DNA of 60,038 bases from Acetatifactor sp. (GTDB lineage: Bacteria; Bacillota; Clostridia; Lachnospirales; Lachnospiraceae): contig JAIDDH010000049.1 of the NCBI GenBank assembly GCA_029055435.1, positions 1-60,038 on the forward strand. The letters are read 5' to 3'. Position 1 is the stretch's first letter. Each line of letters starts with the position of its first letter. Both the position numbers and the translations under genes were made by a program. This document shows, piece after piece, positions 42,832 to 51,461 of this stretch. The notes under the pieces were generated by a model that did not search any database, had not been told where the DNA came from, and saw only the letters and a list, made by a program, of their open reading frames with translations.

Positions 42832-43767
42832 TCACTGCCGGGCACATTCCCCGGCGTCCCCCTGCATGATCTCAAGTCCGTGCTCCAGCGTGGGGAGGAT
42901 ATACTCCAGACTCTCCCGTACCGCCTTGGGACTGCCCGGCAGATTGATAATTAACGTCCGCCCCCGCATCACACTCACCGCCCTGCTCAGCATGGCTCTG
43001 GGCGTAATCTGCAGGCTGTAGGCGCGGATGGCCTCAGCAATTCCCGGCACATTTTTATCTGCCGCGCGCAGTGTGGCCTCAGGCGTGATATCCCGGGGAG
43101 AAAGCCCCGTACCTCCGGTGGTGAAAACCACATCCACCCTCTCCTCGTCCGCAAGACGCACCAGTTCCTGATACAGCGCCTCCTCCTCATCCGGCAAAAT
43201 CCGCTGACTCCGCACATGATACCCGGCAGGCTCAATCAGCTCACGGATGGCCGGGCCTGAGGCGTCCTCCCGCTCTCCACTGCTCCCCTTATCGCTGGCG
43301 GTGACGATGCCCGCCGTAAATCGATAGGGCTTTGTCCCCAGACTGAGCTCGTCCCCCACACGGATGATGCCCCCCTGCAGCACTCTGGCAAACACACCCT
43401 CCCTTGGCATGATACAGTCTCCCACCTGATGAAAAATCTCGCATTCGGAGTGACACTTTTTGCCAATCTGTGTGATTTCCAGCACCACATCATTGCAGAC
43501 AAAAACAGTTCCCACCGGATAAGTCTTGAAATCAAAGCCCTCTACCAGAAGATTTTCCCCGAAAGCTCCGTCCGCCACCTGCGCCCCTCTGGCCCGGAAG
43601 CGCTCCACCTCATCGAAGGACAGAAGACTCACCTGCCTGTGCCATTTTCCTGCATGGGCGTCCCCCTCCAGGCCGAAATTCTCTATAAAATTCGCGGAAC
43701 CTACATTCTTTTTGGCGGTCCCCTTCTGCTCACTGATGCATACTGCAACTACTCTTCCCATATTCAT
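42832..43767 (-). CDS. MOSC domain fused to MogA/MoaB-type molybdopterin adenylyltransferase
   Basis: About 311 residues. The N-terminal MOSC domain (about 1-150; FGLEGDAHAGKWHRQVSLLSF) is a sulfur-carrier module also found in MoCo sulfurases. The C-terminal MogA/MoaB domain (about 152-311; GIVTASDKGSSGEREDASGP and FTTGGTGLSPRDITPEA) adenylylates molybdopterin before metal insertion. The fusion is frequent in clostridia. The start is taken as ATG 43767, 7 nt after AAAGG. It sits between moaA and fdhD. Confidence 0.9.
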   Translation of the reverse strand: MNMGRVVAVCISEQKGTAKKNVGSANFIENFGLEGDAHAGKWHRQVSLLSFDEVERFRARGAQVADGAFGENLLVEGFDFKTYPVGTVFVCNDVVLEITQIGKKCHSECEIFHQVGDCIMPREGVFARVLQGGIIRVGDELSLGTKPYRFTAGIVTASDKGSSGEREDASGPAIRELIEPAGYHVRSQRILPDEEEALYQELVRLADEERVDVVFTTGGTGLSPRDITPEATLRAADKNVPGIAEAIRAYSLQITPRAMLSRAVSVMRGRTLIINLPGSPKAVRESLEYILPTLEHGLEIMQGDAGECARQ

Positions 43768-43834
43768 AACCATACCTTTCCACAATCTGTGAGAAGAACG
43801 CTGCCCTTGCGTTCTTCAATGTGTAACTTACACA

Positions 43835-44827
43835 TTATCCACCAATCTGTACCATCTTGCGGCTGTCCGAATCCTGTGCGGAACCGGCCTCTGCCGTCTG
43901 TTCAAAATCATGGTGCATCGGTTTTTGCTCCACAGCCTCCAAAACAGCCGCGCGAATCTCCTCATCCGACGCTCCATGCCGCAAAAGCGGTTTCAGCTCC
44001 ACTCCGGTATTATACTGCAGGCAGAGCTTCAGCCGCCCCTCCGCCGTGAGACGGATGCGGTTACATTCTCCGCAGAATTTGTGGGACATGGGGCTTATGA
44101 AGCCTATCTTTCCGATAAAATCATCAAATTCATAGTATTGTGCAGGACCGTTTCCCCGCTTTACTCCGTCCGCCAGAGGCCGGGCAGTTCCGTATCGCGC
44201 CGCAAGCCTCTCCAAAACTTCTCCTGTCGGAATCCCGTGAAACTGCCTGCCGCAGCCCACGGGCATCAGTTCAATAAAGCGCACATCCACAGGCAACTGT
44301 CTGGCAAGTCCCGCCACTTCCGCAAGCTCTCCTTCGTTCCACTCCCTGCAGGGTACGCAGTTTATTTTTGTGCGGATGCCGGATGCAGCGCTCTTTTCGA
44401 TTGCAGACAGCACCTTCTCACAGGCATCCACTCCGGTAATCTCCTGAAATATCCGTGGATTTATTGTGTCCAGACTGATATTTACCGCCGTGAGCCCTGC
44501 CTGCAAAAGCGCGGGAAGCTGCTCCTCCAAAAGCACGCCGTTGGTGGTGAGTGCGATCTCCTGTATGCCCTCCATCTCATGAACTGCCTCGATAAGACGC
44601 ACCAGATTCTTGCGCACCAACGGCTCTCCACCGGTAAAGCGGACGTTTCGGATGCCGAGCCCCGCCATGATGCCCGTCACCCGGGCCAATTCCTCCAGAG
44701 ACAATACTTCCTCGTGAGGAATCAGCTCCACACCACCGGGCGGCATACAATATTTACATCTCAAATTACATTTGTCCGTCACCGATATCCGCAAATAATC
44801 GATGCGTCTTCCGAAATGATCCTGCAT
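43835..44827 (-). CDS. moaA: GTP 3',8-cyclase MoaA
   Basis: Radical SAM enzyme that, with MoaC, converts GTP to cyclic pyranopterin monophosphate, the first step of molybdenum-cofactor synthesis. N-terminal cluster C20, C24 and C27 (TDKCNLRCKYCMPPGG); C-terminal GTP-site cluster from FCGECNRIRLTAEGRLKLC. About 330 residues from ATG 44827 (MQDHFGRRIDYLR), 8 bp after modC. A longer open frame overlaps modC and is not used. Confidence 0.95.
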   Translation of the reverse strand: MQDHFGRRIDYLRISVTDKCNLRCKYCMPPGGVELIPHEEVLSLEELARVTGIMAGLGIRNVRFTGGEPLVRKNLVRLIEAVHEMEGIQEIALTTNGVLLEEQLPALLQAGLTAVNISLDTINPRIFQEITGVDACEKVLSAIEKSAASGIRTKINCVPCREWNEGELAEVAGLARQLPVDVRFIELMPVGCGRQFHGIPTGEVLERLAARYGTARPLADGVKRGNGPAQYYEFDDFIGKIGFISPMSHKFCGECNRIRLTAEGRLKLCLQYNTGVELKPLLRHGASDEEIRAAVLEAVEQKPMHHDFEQTAEAGSAQDSDSRKMVQIGG

Positions 44828-44835
44828 TGACTTGT

Positions 44836-45939
44836 CTATCTCTCCATCAAAATAATTTTCTGCTCGGGAATGCGCAGCCACAGCGGCCTGTTCTGAAGAA
44901 CGGTGCGCACCCGAATCCCGGCCCACTCTTCCTTGGAAAACTCGGCGGTAAGAATCGAATAATCCCCTGTCTGCTCCCCATACCGATTCCGAAAGAGCAC
45001 CACCATAGAAAAAGTGTCTTCAATCTCTCTCAAAATCTCACACATAAGCATATTCGACATTTCCGGTGGCTCCAGCGTCTCTGGCATCTCCGATGTCTCA
45101 GTCACGGCCTCAAAATAATGCGCCCGCACGGCTGCATACTGATACGCAGCCCCTGACAGCCCGTCCGTGCCCGCCGGCCGAAGATAAATCCCCCAATCCA
45201 GCGCGTACAGGCCATCCTCCCTGTGCTCCAGCCTGGTCACATTCTTACAGCCGGTGAGCAGCGTGGCCGCCAGTGTGCGGGGCGCCTCAAAGAGCTCCCG
45301 CTTGGGCCTTATATCCGCCACCTCGCCGTTTTCCATGACCGCAATGCGGTCCGTCAGGCGATAGACCTCGTTTCTGTCATGAGAGACAAACAGCACCCGT
45401 CTCCCGTAATCGTCCAAAACCTCCATCAGTTCCCGCTCCAGCTTGGACTTCAAATAATTATCCAGAGCCGAGAACGGTTCGTCCAGCAACAGATAATCCG
45501 GCTTTGCCGCCAGCATCCTGGCTAGCGCCACCCGCTGCTTCTGTCCGCCGGAGAGCTGTGCCGGATAAAGCTGCTCCTTTCCCTCCAGATAAAAGCGCGC
45601 CGCCAGTTCCCGGGCCAACTCCTTGTCCCCCGCTCCGCACAGGATATTTTCAAACACGGTCATATTGGGAAACAAGGCATAATCCTGAAATAAATAGCCG
45701 ATTTTCCGTTTTCTCGCAGGTATATCAATGCGTTTTTCCGAATCAAAGAGAGTCCTTCCGTCCAGCCTGATCACGCCTCTGTCCGGCCGCTCGATTCCTG
45801 CGATGCACTTTAATGTCAGGCTCTTGCCACATCCTGAGGCCCCCAAAATGGCAAAGACCTCGTCCGCGGTCTCAAAGGCGACTTTCAAATGAAATGCGCC
45901 GAAGGCTTTCTCTATATCCACATACAGGGACATCGTCAT
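44836..45939 (-). CDS. modC: Molybdate ABC transporter ATP-binding protein ModC
   Basis: 367 residues. ABC ATPase domain with Walker A GASGCGKSLTLKCI, signature LSGGQKQRVALARML and Walker B LLLDEPFSAL, then a C-terminal TOBE-like extension (about 230-367) carrying a short PETLEPPEMS low-complexity stretch. Energises ModB. The ATG overlaps the modB stop (ATGA), with GGGGAGG before it; a second in-frame ATG two codons on is equally possible. Confidence 0.93.
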   Translation of the reverse strand: MTMSLYVDIEKAFGAFHLKVAFETADEVFAILGASGCGKSLTLKCIAGIERPDRGVIRLDGRTLFDSEKRIDIPARKRKIGYLFQDYALFPNMTVFENILCGAGDKELARELAARFYLEGKEQLYPAQLSGGQKQRVALARMLAAKPDYLLLDEPFSALDNYLKSKLERELMEVLDDYGRRVLFVSHDRNEVYRLTDRIAVMENGEVADIRPKRELFEAPRTLAATLLTGCKNVTRLEHREDGLYALDWGIYLRPAGTDGLSGAAYQYAAVRAHYFEAVTETSEMPETLEPPEMSNMLMCEILREIEDTFSMVVLFRNRYGEQTGDYSILTAEFSKEEWAGIRVRTVLQNRPLWLRIPEQKIILMER

Positions 45940-46631
45940 GCACCTCCCCTGTCTTTTTTATTCCACATTCTCCACAATCTCCGCCGATTCCGCTCCACAG
46001 TGTAATTCATCAAGAACATGGACACAAAGGAGATGAGCATGATCACAGCCACCCAGCGAAAGGCAAGCTCCCTGTTTCCGCTCTGCATCGCCGTATACAC
46101 TGCCACGGACATGGTCTGCGTCCTGCCGGGAATATTGCCCGCAATCATAATCGTGGCCCCGAATTCCCCCAGGGCCCTGGCAAACGCCAGAATCACCGCC
46201 GCCATAATGCCGGGGCGGGCCACCGGAAGCAAAATCCGAAAGAAAATCCTGACTTCAGACATTCCCAGTGTCCTCGCCGCATGAATCAGATTGACATCCA
46301 CCTGCTCCAGAGCGCCCCGCGCCGTGCGGTACATGATGGGAAAAGCCACTGTCACCGCCGCAATCACCGCACCCTGCCATGTAAAAATCACCGTTGTCCC
46401 GCATCGCTCCAGAAACTTGCCCAGAACGCTGTTTCTGCCAAATAAAAGCAACAGGAAAAAGCCTACCACCGTGGGCGGCAGTACCATGGGAAGTGAAAAG
46501 AGACCGTCCACCACTCCCTTCCACTTCCCCAGAGACAACACCAGCCTTGCGGCAGCCAATCCCAAAAAGAAGGTGAATACGGTGGCGGTAACCGCCACCT
46601 TCACCGAAATCCACAAAGGTGTGTAATCCAT
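45936..46631 (-). CDS. modB: Molybdate ABC transporter permease ModB
   Basis: 231 residues with five or six membrane helices and the permease EAA-like loop ALGEFGATIMIAGN (about 165-178). TLGMSEVRIFFRILLPVARPG just before it is the usual ATPase-contact stretch. The ATG follows GGAGG. It lies between modA (32 bp) and modC (4-nt overlap). Confidence 0.94.
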   Translation of the reverse strand: MDYTPLWISVKVAVTATVFTFFLGLAAARLVLSLGKWKGVVDGLFSLPMVLPPTVVGFFLLLLFGRNSVLGKFLERCGTTVIFTWQGAVIAAVTVAFPIMYRTARGALEQVDVNLIHAARTLGMSEVRIFFRILLPVARPGIMAAVILAFARALGEFGATIMIAGNIPGRTQTMSVAVYTAMQSGNRELAFRWVAVIMLISFVSMFLMNYTVERNRRRLWRMWNKKDRGGA

Positions 46632-46663
46632 TTGATACCTCCGTATATCACAAACCCAGCTTT

Positions 46664-47473
46664 TTATTCCATCCTCGAGAAACCGTAACTCTCAAACAGG
46701 GCAAGAATCTCCTCCGTCTGCAGATACTCCACAAACGCCGCCGCTTCCTCCGTATGGGCGCTGTTCTTCACTACTCCCGCAGGATAAATGACTCTCTTAC
46801 AGGAGCCCTCCGGAGCCTCCGCCACGATTTTTACCTGCTCCGTTGTATAAGCGTCCGTAGCATACACAATACCGCAGTCCACCTCGCCGGTCTCTACCCA
46901 CGAGAGCACAGTTCGCACGTCGGAACCATAATTTGCCTTGGCCTTCACTGCATCCAGCAGATTCAGGGTGGTGAACACCTCCTCGGAATACTGCCCCACC
47001 GGCACACTCTCCGGCTCACCCAGACCGATCATGCTCACCTTGTCCGTGACAACCTCCTCGAATGAGCTCAAATCCGTATCGCTGCCCGCGGGAACCACCA
47101 GCACAATCTTATTCTCCAGAAGCTGTATGATGGAATCAGAGTCCATCAGTCCCTCCTCGTCCAGAGCAGTCATCTGCTTCATCGCCGCAGACATAAAGAT
47201 ATCCGCAGGCGCCCCCTCCTCAATCTGGGTCTGTAAAGCGCCGGAGCTGCCATACGAAAAATTCAGCTTGACATTCTCATGCTCTGCCTCATACCGCTCT
47301 CCGATCTCGTTGCAGACATCCGTTAAAGAAGCCGCCGCCAGAACGGTCAGCTCCACAGGCTCTGCCTGTGAACCACCGGCTGGTTTACCGCAGCCGACAA
47401 TTGTAAACATAGTAAGCATAACGGCCATAAGCAGCGCCACTCTCAAAAATACTCGAATATTCTGTTTTTTCAT
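46664..47473 (-). CDS. modA: Molybdate-binding lipoprotein ModA
   Basis: 269 residues. Lipoprotein signal peptide with lipobox IVGC (Cys28), then a periplasmic-binding-protein fold: LTVLAAASLTDVCNEIGERYE, NFSYGSSGALQTQIEEGAPADIFMSA (oxyanion-binding serines) and VDCGIVYATDAYT. It captures molybdate or tungstate for ModBC. The ATG follows AGGAGGG. It sits between moaC and modB, inside the cofactor operon rather than apart from it. Confidence 0.94.
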   Translation of the reverse strand: MKKQNIRVFLRVALLMAVMLTMFTIVGCGKPAGGSQAEPVELTVLAAASLTDVCNEIGERYEAEHENVKLNFSYGSSGALQTQIEEGAPADIFMSAAMKQMTALDEEGLMDSDSIIQLLENKIVLVVPAGSDTDLSSFEEVVTDKVSMIGLGEPESVPVGQYSEEVFTTLNLLDAVKAKANYGSDVRTVLSWVETGEVDCGIVYATDAYTTEQVKIVAEAPEGSCKRVIYPAGVVKNSAHTEEAAAFVEYLQTEEILALFESYGFSRME

Positions 47474-47492
47474 GATGATATCCCTCCTGATA

Positions 47493-47990
47493 TTATCCGG
47501 GATTGTCTCTCAATGCAGGATTGACAAAATGTCCGCTCTTTCCGCCCAGCTTCTCCACCAGATGTATCCCCGAGAGCTCCATACTCTTGTCCATGGCTTT
47601 GCACATATCATAGATGGTGAGCAGCGCCACACTGACACCTGTGAGCGCTTCCATCTCCACACCAGTCTTGCCCGTGAGCTTCGCCGTACAGCGGCACTTG
47701 ATCTGCAATGTCTCTTCATCCGGCACAAAATCTATGGAGACCTTCGTGAGCATCAGCGGATGGCACATGGGAATCAGCTCCGCCGTGCGCTTCGTGGCCA
47801 TAATGCCGGCAATTCTCGCCGTACCCAGCACATCGCCCTTGGCCGCGGTCTGATTTTTGATGGCATCAAACACCTCCGCGCTGACCCGGATACATCCCTC
47901 CGCCACCGCGACGCGCTCCGTGTCCGCCTTGGCGGTCACATCCACCATAATCGCGTTGCCCTCTCTGTCAAAATGTGTAAACTCTCCCAT
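47493..47990 (-). CDS. moaC: Cyclic pyranopterin monophosphate synthase MoaC
   Basis: About 165 residues. Completes the MoaA reaction to cyclic pyranopterin monophosphate. Signatures are [28 protein letters not shown], and [20 protein letters not shown] with the KAMDKSM active-site lysines. ATG 47990 (MGEFTHF) follows GAGGAG closely; an ATG four codons earlier (48002) is possible. It lies 19 bp before modA. Confidence 0.94.
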   Translation of the reverse strand: MGEFTHFDREGNAIMVDVTAKADTERVAVAEGCIRVSAEVFDAIKNQTAAKGDVLGTARIAGIMATKRTAELIPMCHPLMLTKVSIDFVPDEETLQIKCRCTAKLTGKTGVEMEALTGVSVALLTIYDMCKAMDKSMELSGIHLVEKLGGKSGHFVNPALRDNPG

Positions 47991-48092
47991 AGCTCCTCGC
48001 ATTCCGCCGCGCTGCGGCATCTTGTCAAATCCATCCCGGATTCCTGTTTTTTGTTGTTTTTATCGTTGCTTTTTATAATTGTTTTTTGATTC

Positions 48093-49121
48093 TTATTTGC
48101 CGAATCCACAACCGGGGAAATGGCATTCCGGGCAGTTTAAGCACAACCCACCCTCGCCGTATACCCGGATATCCTCGGCGGTGAGTCTCTCCCCCGCAAG
48201 CACGCGGGGCAGTATCAAATCGAATATTGTCCGCTTTGCATACATCACACAGCCCGGAAGCCCCAGAATCGGAACGGTCTTGTCTCCATTCTGAAAATAG
48301 GCCAGCAGGAACATAGCTCCCGGAAGCACCGGAGCGCCGTAAGACACAATATCCGCACCGAAAGCTTTCACCGCACCGGGCGTCCGGTCGTCAGGGTCCA
48401 CACTCATTCCCCCGGTACAAAGCACCATATCCGCGCCCTGATCCACAAAACCGCCTATGGCCGCCACAATATCCTCCTGCTTATCATCCACAATCTTCTG
48501 CCCCATGATCTCAGTGTCATACTCCGAAAGCTTGGCCCGGACAGCCGGCCCGAAAGCGTCCTCGATCCGTCCTTTGAACACCTCGCTGCCGGTGGTGACA
48601 ATCCCTACCCGCGCATGAGAGAAGGGCAGAATCTGAAGCAGCGGTTCTCCGCCTGCGGCCTCTCTGGCCCTGTTCATCTTCTCCTCCTCGATGACTAACG
48701 GGATAATGCGGACGGCAGCAAGCTTGTCTCCCTTTCTCACAGGGAAATTGCCGTGAACCGTGGCTATCATCAGCTCGCCCAGCCCGTTCACCGCGTTCAG
48801 TCTTGCTGTATTTACCTTGAACAGACCATCCTGCTCTGCCCGCAGCTCGATTTTTCCTTCTTTGGGCTCCGATGCGCTCATCCCGTCATTGATACAGATG
48901 TCCCGCAAAACGGCGGCAGCTTCATCCTCGTGGAGTATTCCCTCCTTTTTCTCCCACACATAGAGATGCTCCTTGCCCACGGACAAAAGCACCGGGATAT
49001 CCTCCGGGGTGACAATATGTCCCTTTCTGAACACCGCATCCTTCACCACGCCGGGTATGATCTGCGTGATGTCATGGCAGAGAACCTGCCCCACGGCATC
49101 CTTTGTCTCTATCAGTTTCAT
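48093..49121 (-). CDS. Molybdopterin-binding protein, MoeA-like, with Cys-rich C-terminus
   Basis: About 342 residues from ATG 49121 (MKLIETKDAVG), after GAGAGG. The C-terminal half is a MoCF-binding domain (VGIVTTGSEVFKGRIEDAFGP, LCTGGMSVDPDDRTPGAV). The N-terminal half differs from standard MoeA. The last 19 residues form a cysteine cluster, CLNCPECHFPGCGFGK, that could bind zinc or an Fe-S cluster. It is a second MoeA-type protein beside the regular moeA, so it may handle a distinct metal step or sense cofactor. It lies between mobAB and moaC. Confidence 0.85.
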   Translation of the reverse strand: MKLIETKDAVGQVLCHDITQIIPGVVKDAVFRKGHIVTPEDIPVLLSVGKEHLYVWEKKEGILHEDEAAAVLRDICINDGMSASEPKEGKIELRAEQDGLFKVNTARLNAVNGLGELMIATVHGNFPVRKGDKLAAVRIIPLVIEEEKMNRAREAAGGEPLLQILPFSHARVGIVTTGSEVFKGRIEDAFGPAVRAKLSEYDTEIMGQKIVDDKQEDIVAAIGGFVDQGADMVLCTGGMSVDPDDRTPGAVKAFGADIVSYGAPVLPGAMFLLAYFQNGDKTVPILGLPGCVMYAKRTIFDLILPRVLAGERLTAEDIRVYGEGGLCLNCPECHFPGCGFGK

Positions 49122-49138
49122 ATCATTTTTCCTCTCAG

Positions 49139-50191
49139 TCAATTGCCAAAATAATTTTTTACGCACAAAAAAATCCCCTGAATATCATCCATGCCAAACA
49201 CCGGGCATTTCACGTCTTCCTGGGATACCACATCGGTTGCTATACAGATCAGAGAGTCCGCGTCACAGACCGGAACAGAGGATACCTCGCGCCGCACCAC
49301 CTCGATTTTCGGGTAGTTTGACGCTTTCAGGCCCTCCACAATCACCACATCCGCGTCCCCGCACAGGGCAATCAGTTCCTCCACCCGGGCCCGCCCCCTG
49401 CGGTTCACGGAATACTGCGTGTCGGAATAAATGACACTGCACACCGCTCCCGCCAGACGATACCGCCAGGTGTCCGTTCCCTCGTGATCCATGACATACT
49501 CATGTCCGTCATGCTTGATCACAGCAACCGAGCAGCCCTCTCTGATAAATTCATTGATGAGTTTTATAATCAATCCCGTCTTTCCGCTGTCCTTCACTCC
49601 GCTGACGCAGAATACCTTCGGAAGCTGCAGACGGGCATACTCCTCCCTTGTGTTGATGTTCCGCACGATCCGCCTGTCAAAACAGGAAGTCTCCAAACGG
49701 ATATATTTGGTGCGCACTGCGCGCAATACATTCAAGAGCCTGTAATGTCCGCTCCGTATCTGCTCTTCGATGACGTCCAGCATCTTTTTGGAATAAATGG
49801 CGCAGAGCGGATGAATGTGATCCTCATCCACCAGACAATAACAATCATAGTCTGAGGAGATAAACTCCGCCATATACTCCACCAGTTCCCGCTTGATAAA
49901 GGGCATGTCCGCCGCACAGATAAAGACATACTCCTCCTCGGCGTGAGACAGAACCTGATAGATACCCTCTATAGGGCCGATATCCTGATGCTCGTCATAG
50001 ACCACTTCAAAACCGGTGTCCTCATAGAGTCCCCTGCGGGCAGCGGAAATAAGCACCTGCGAAAAGCCGCCAAGCTCCTCACAGATGCGGTCGATAAACC
50101 GCTTGGACTCCAGTTGTAACAGGGCCTTGTCCTGCCCCATCCGGGTGCTCTTGCCCCCGGCCAGAACGCCGACACTCAAATTCATATTCAT
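49139..50191 (-). CDS. MobA-MobB fusion: molybdenum cofactor guanylyltransferase with GTPase adaptor
   Basis: 350 residues. The N-terminal MobA domain (about 1-185; VGVLAGGKSTRMGQDKALL, VFICAADMPFI) adds GMP to make the MGD cofactor. The C-terminal MobB domain (about 188-350) has the P-loop CVSGVKDSGKTGLIIKLI and VIVEGLKASNYPKIE. MGD is the form used by prokaryotic formate dehydrogenase, which fits the nearby fdh genes. The ATG overlaps the moeA stop (ATGA). Confidence 0.93.
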   Translation of the reverse strand: MNMNLSVGVLAGGKSTRMGQDKALLQLESKRFIDRICEELGGFSQVLISAARRGLYEDTGFEVVYDEHQDIGPIEGIYQVLSHAEEEYVFICAADMPFIKRELVEYMAEFISSDYDCYCLVDEDHIHPLCAIYSKKMLDVIEEQIRSGHYRLLNVLRAVRTKYIRLETSCFDRRIVRNINTREEYARLQLPKVFCVSGVKDSGKTGLIIKLINEFIREGCSVAVIKHDGHEYVMDHEGTDTWRYRLAGAVCSVIYSDTQYSVNRRGRARVEELIALCGDADVVIVEGLKASNYPKIEVVRREVSSVPVCDADSLICIATDVVSQEDVKCPVFGMDDIQGIFLCVKNYFGN

Positions 50192-51432
50192 ACCCCTTTT
50201 ATATAGCGGATTCGGACCTCATCCCCCACCTGAACCGCCCTTCCGGGCTCCAGATCGATAAAACAATTACACTCCGTCATATTGTGGATTACCGACGACG
50301 CATGGACTGCCGAGGGAAGATACACATTCCCGCCCTCCGCTCTGGCCCTGATAAAGCGCCGCATGCGGTTCACCTTCCCGTAAGGACTCTGCAGAACCGC
50401 CGTCGTCTTCACCGTGTCAAAGCTCTCATGACCCATCATCTTCGCCATGAGAGGCCAGAAATAAATCTCGAAATTCACTATAGCCGCATAGGGATTACCC
50501 GACAGACTTAAAATCAGTTTGCCGTCCTTCACGCTGGCTGTGGTAGGCGTCCCCGGCTGAATGCGGGCCCTGCGAAACAGAATTTCCGCCCCCAGACTCT
50601 CCAGCACCGCCGGGACGATATCCTTTTCCCCCACGGAGACCGCTCCCGTGGTAATGACAATGTCCGCCGCTTCCAAAGCCTCCTGAAGCTTTTGTAAAAG
50701 AAGCTCCTCCTCATCGGCGCAAAGCTCTACGAAGCTCACCTGAAGCCCTTCCCGCCGGATTCCCGCCTCCAATATATACGAGATATTGTTATAGATTTTA
50801 CCTTTTCCCAGAGGCTCTCCCACCCGGGCAAGCTCTGAACCGGTGCAGAGAATCGCGACTCTCACCGGGCGATAGACCCGAATGTTCGCCCTGCCGGTCT
50901 CGGCCAAAAGTCCGATGTGAACGGGATTTAACCTTGTCCCCCGCTCTGCCACCACATCACCCCGGCGGATATCCTCCCCCGCTTTACAGTAATTTTGAAA
51001 GGGCTTCACAGGAGCAAATACCTTCACAGTTTCTTCCCCGTAATCCGTATCCTCCTGACGAACCACCGCATCATAGCCCTCCGGCACAAATGCCCCGGTC
51101 ATGACGCGGACGGCAGTATGCTTCTCATAGGGGATTTCCTCATAATCCCCCGCAAGCAGCCTCCCCTTCACTTTTAATTCCACAAAAGAATCTTCCGCCG
51201 CAGTCTGCGACTCAGATATACTCTCCAAATCCGCCGCGCAGACCGCATAACCGTCCATGGCAGACTTCTGATAGGGCGGCACATCAATATCCGAACAAAC
51301 CGTCTCCGCAAGCACCATGCCACAAGCCTGAGCAAGCGATACCTCCTGCACTTCCTGCAGGCTCACCCGCTCCAACAGCATCGCCAGACAGTCCTCTATC
51401 TCCAAAAGACTTTCCTGTTTATCCTGTGCCAT
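50188..51432 (-). CDS. moeA: Molybdopterin molybdenumtransferase MoeA
   Basis: 414 residues. Inserts molybdate or tungstate into adenylylated molybdopterin. N-terminal signature DVPPYQKSAMDGYAV; central MoCF domain with CTGSELARVGEPLGKGKIYN and ITTGAVSVGEKDIV; C-terminal GNPYAAIVNFEIY. First gene of the cofactor superoperon. It lies only 29 bp after the GH43 gene with no evident promoter in the gap, so transcription may come from inside or upstream of GH43. Confidence 0.95.
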   Translation of the reverse strand: MAQDKQESLLEIEDCLAMLLERVSLQEVQEVSLAQACGMVLAETVCSDIDVPPYQKSAMDGYAVCAADLESISESQTAAEDSFVELKVKGRLLAGDYEEIPYEKHTAVRVMTGAFVPEGYDAVVRQEDTDYGEETVKVFAPVKPFQNYCKAGEDIRRGDVVAERGTRLNPVHIGLLAETGRANIRVYRPVRVAILCTGSELARVGEPLGKGKIYNNISYILEAGIRREGLQVSFVELCADEEELLLQKLQEALEAADIVITTGAVSVGEKDIVPAVLESLGAEILFRRARIQPGTPTTASVKDGKLILSLSGNPYAAIVNFEIYFWPLMAKMMGHESFDTVKTTAVLQSPYGKVNRMRRFIRARAEGGNVYLPSAVHASSVIHNMTECNCFIDLEPGRAVQVGDEVRIRYIKGV

Positions 51433-51461
51433 CTCAACGTCCTCCGTCCTATACCTGTGTT

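Noticed and set aside
50188-51461. Molybdenum-cofactor riboswitch before moeA
   Set aside because: The gap before moeA is only 29 bp and no structured leader was recognised elsewhere in the operon.
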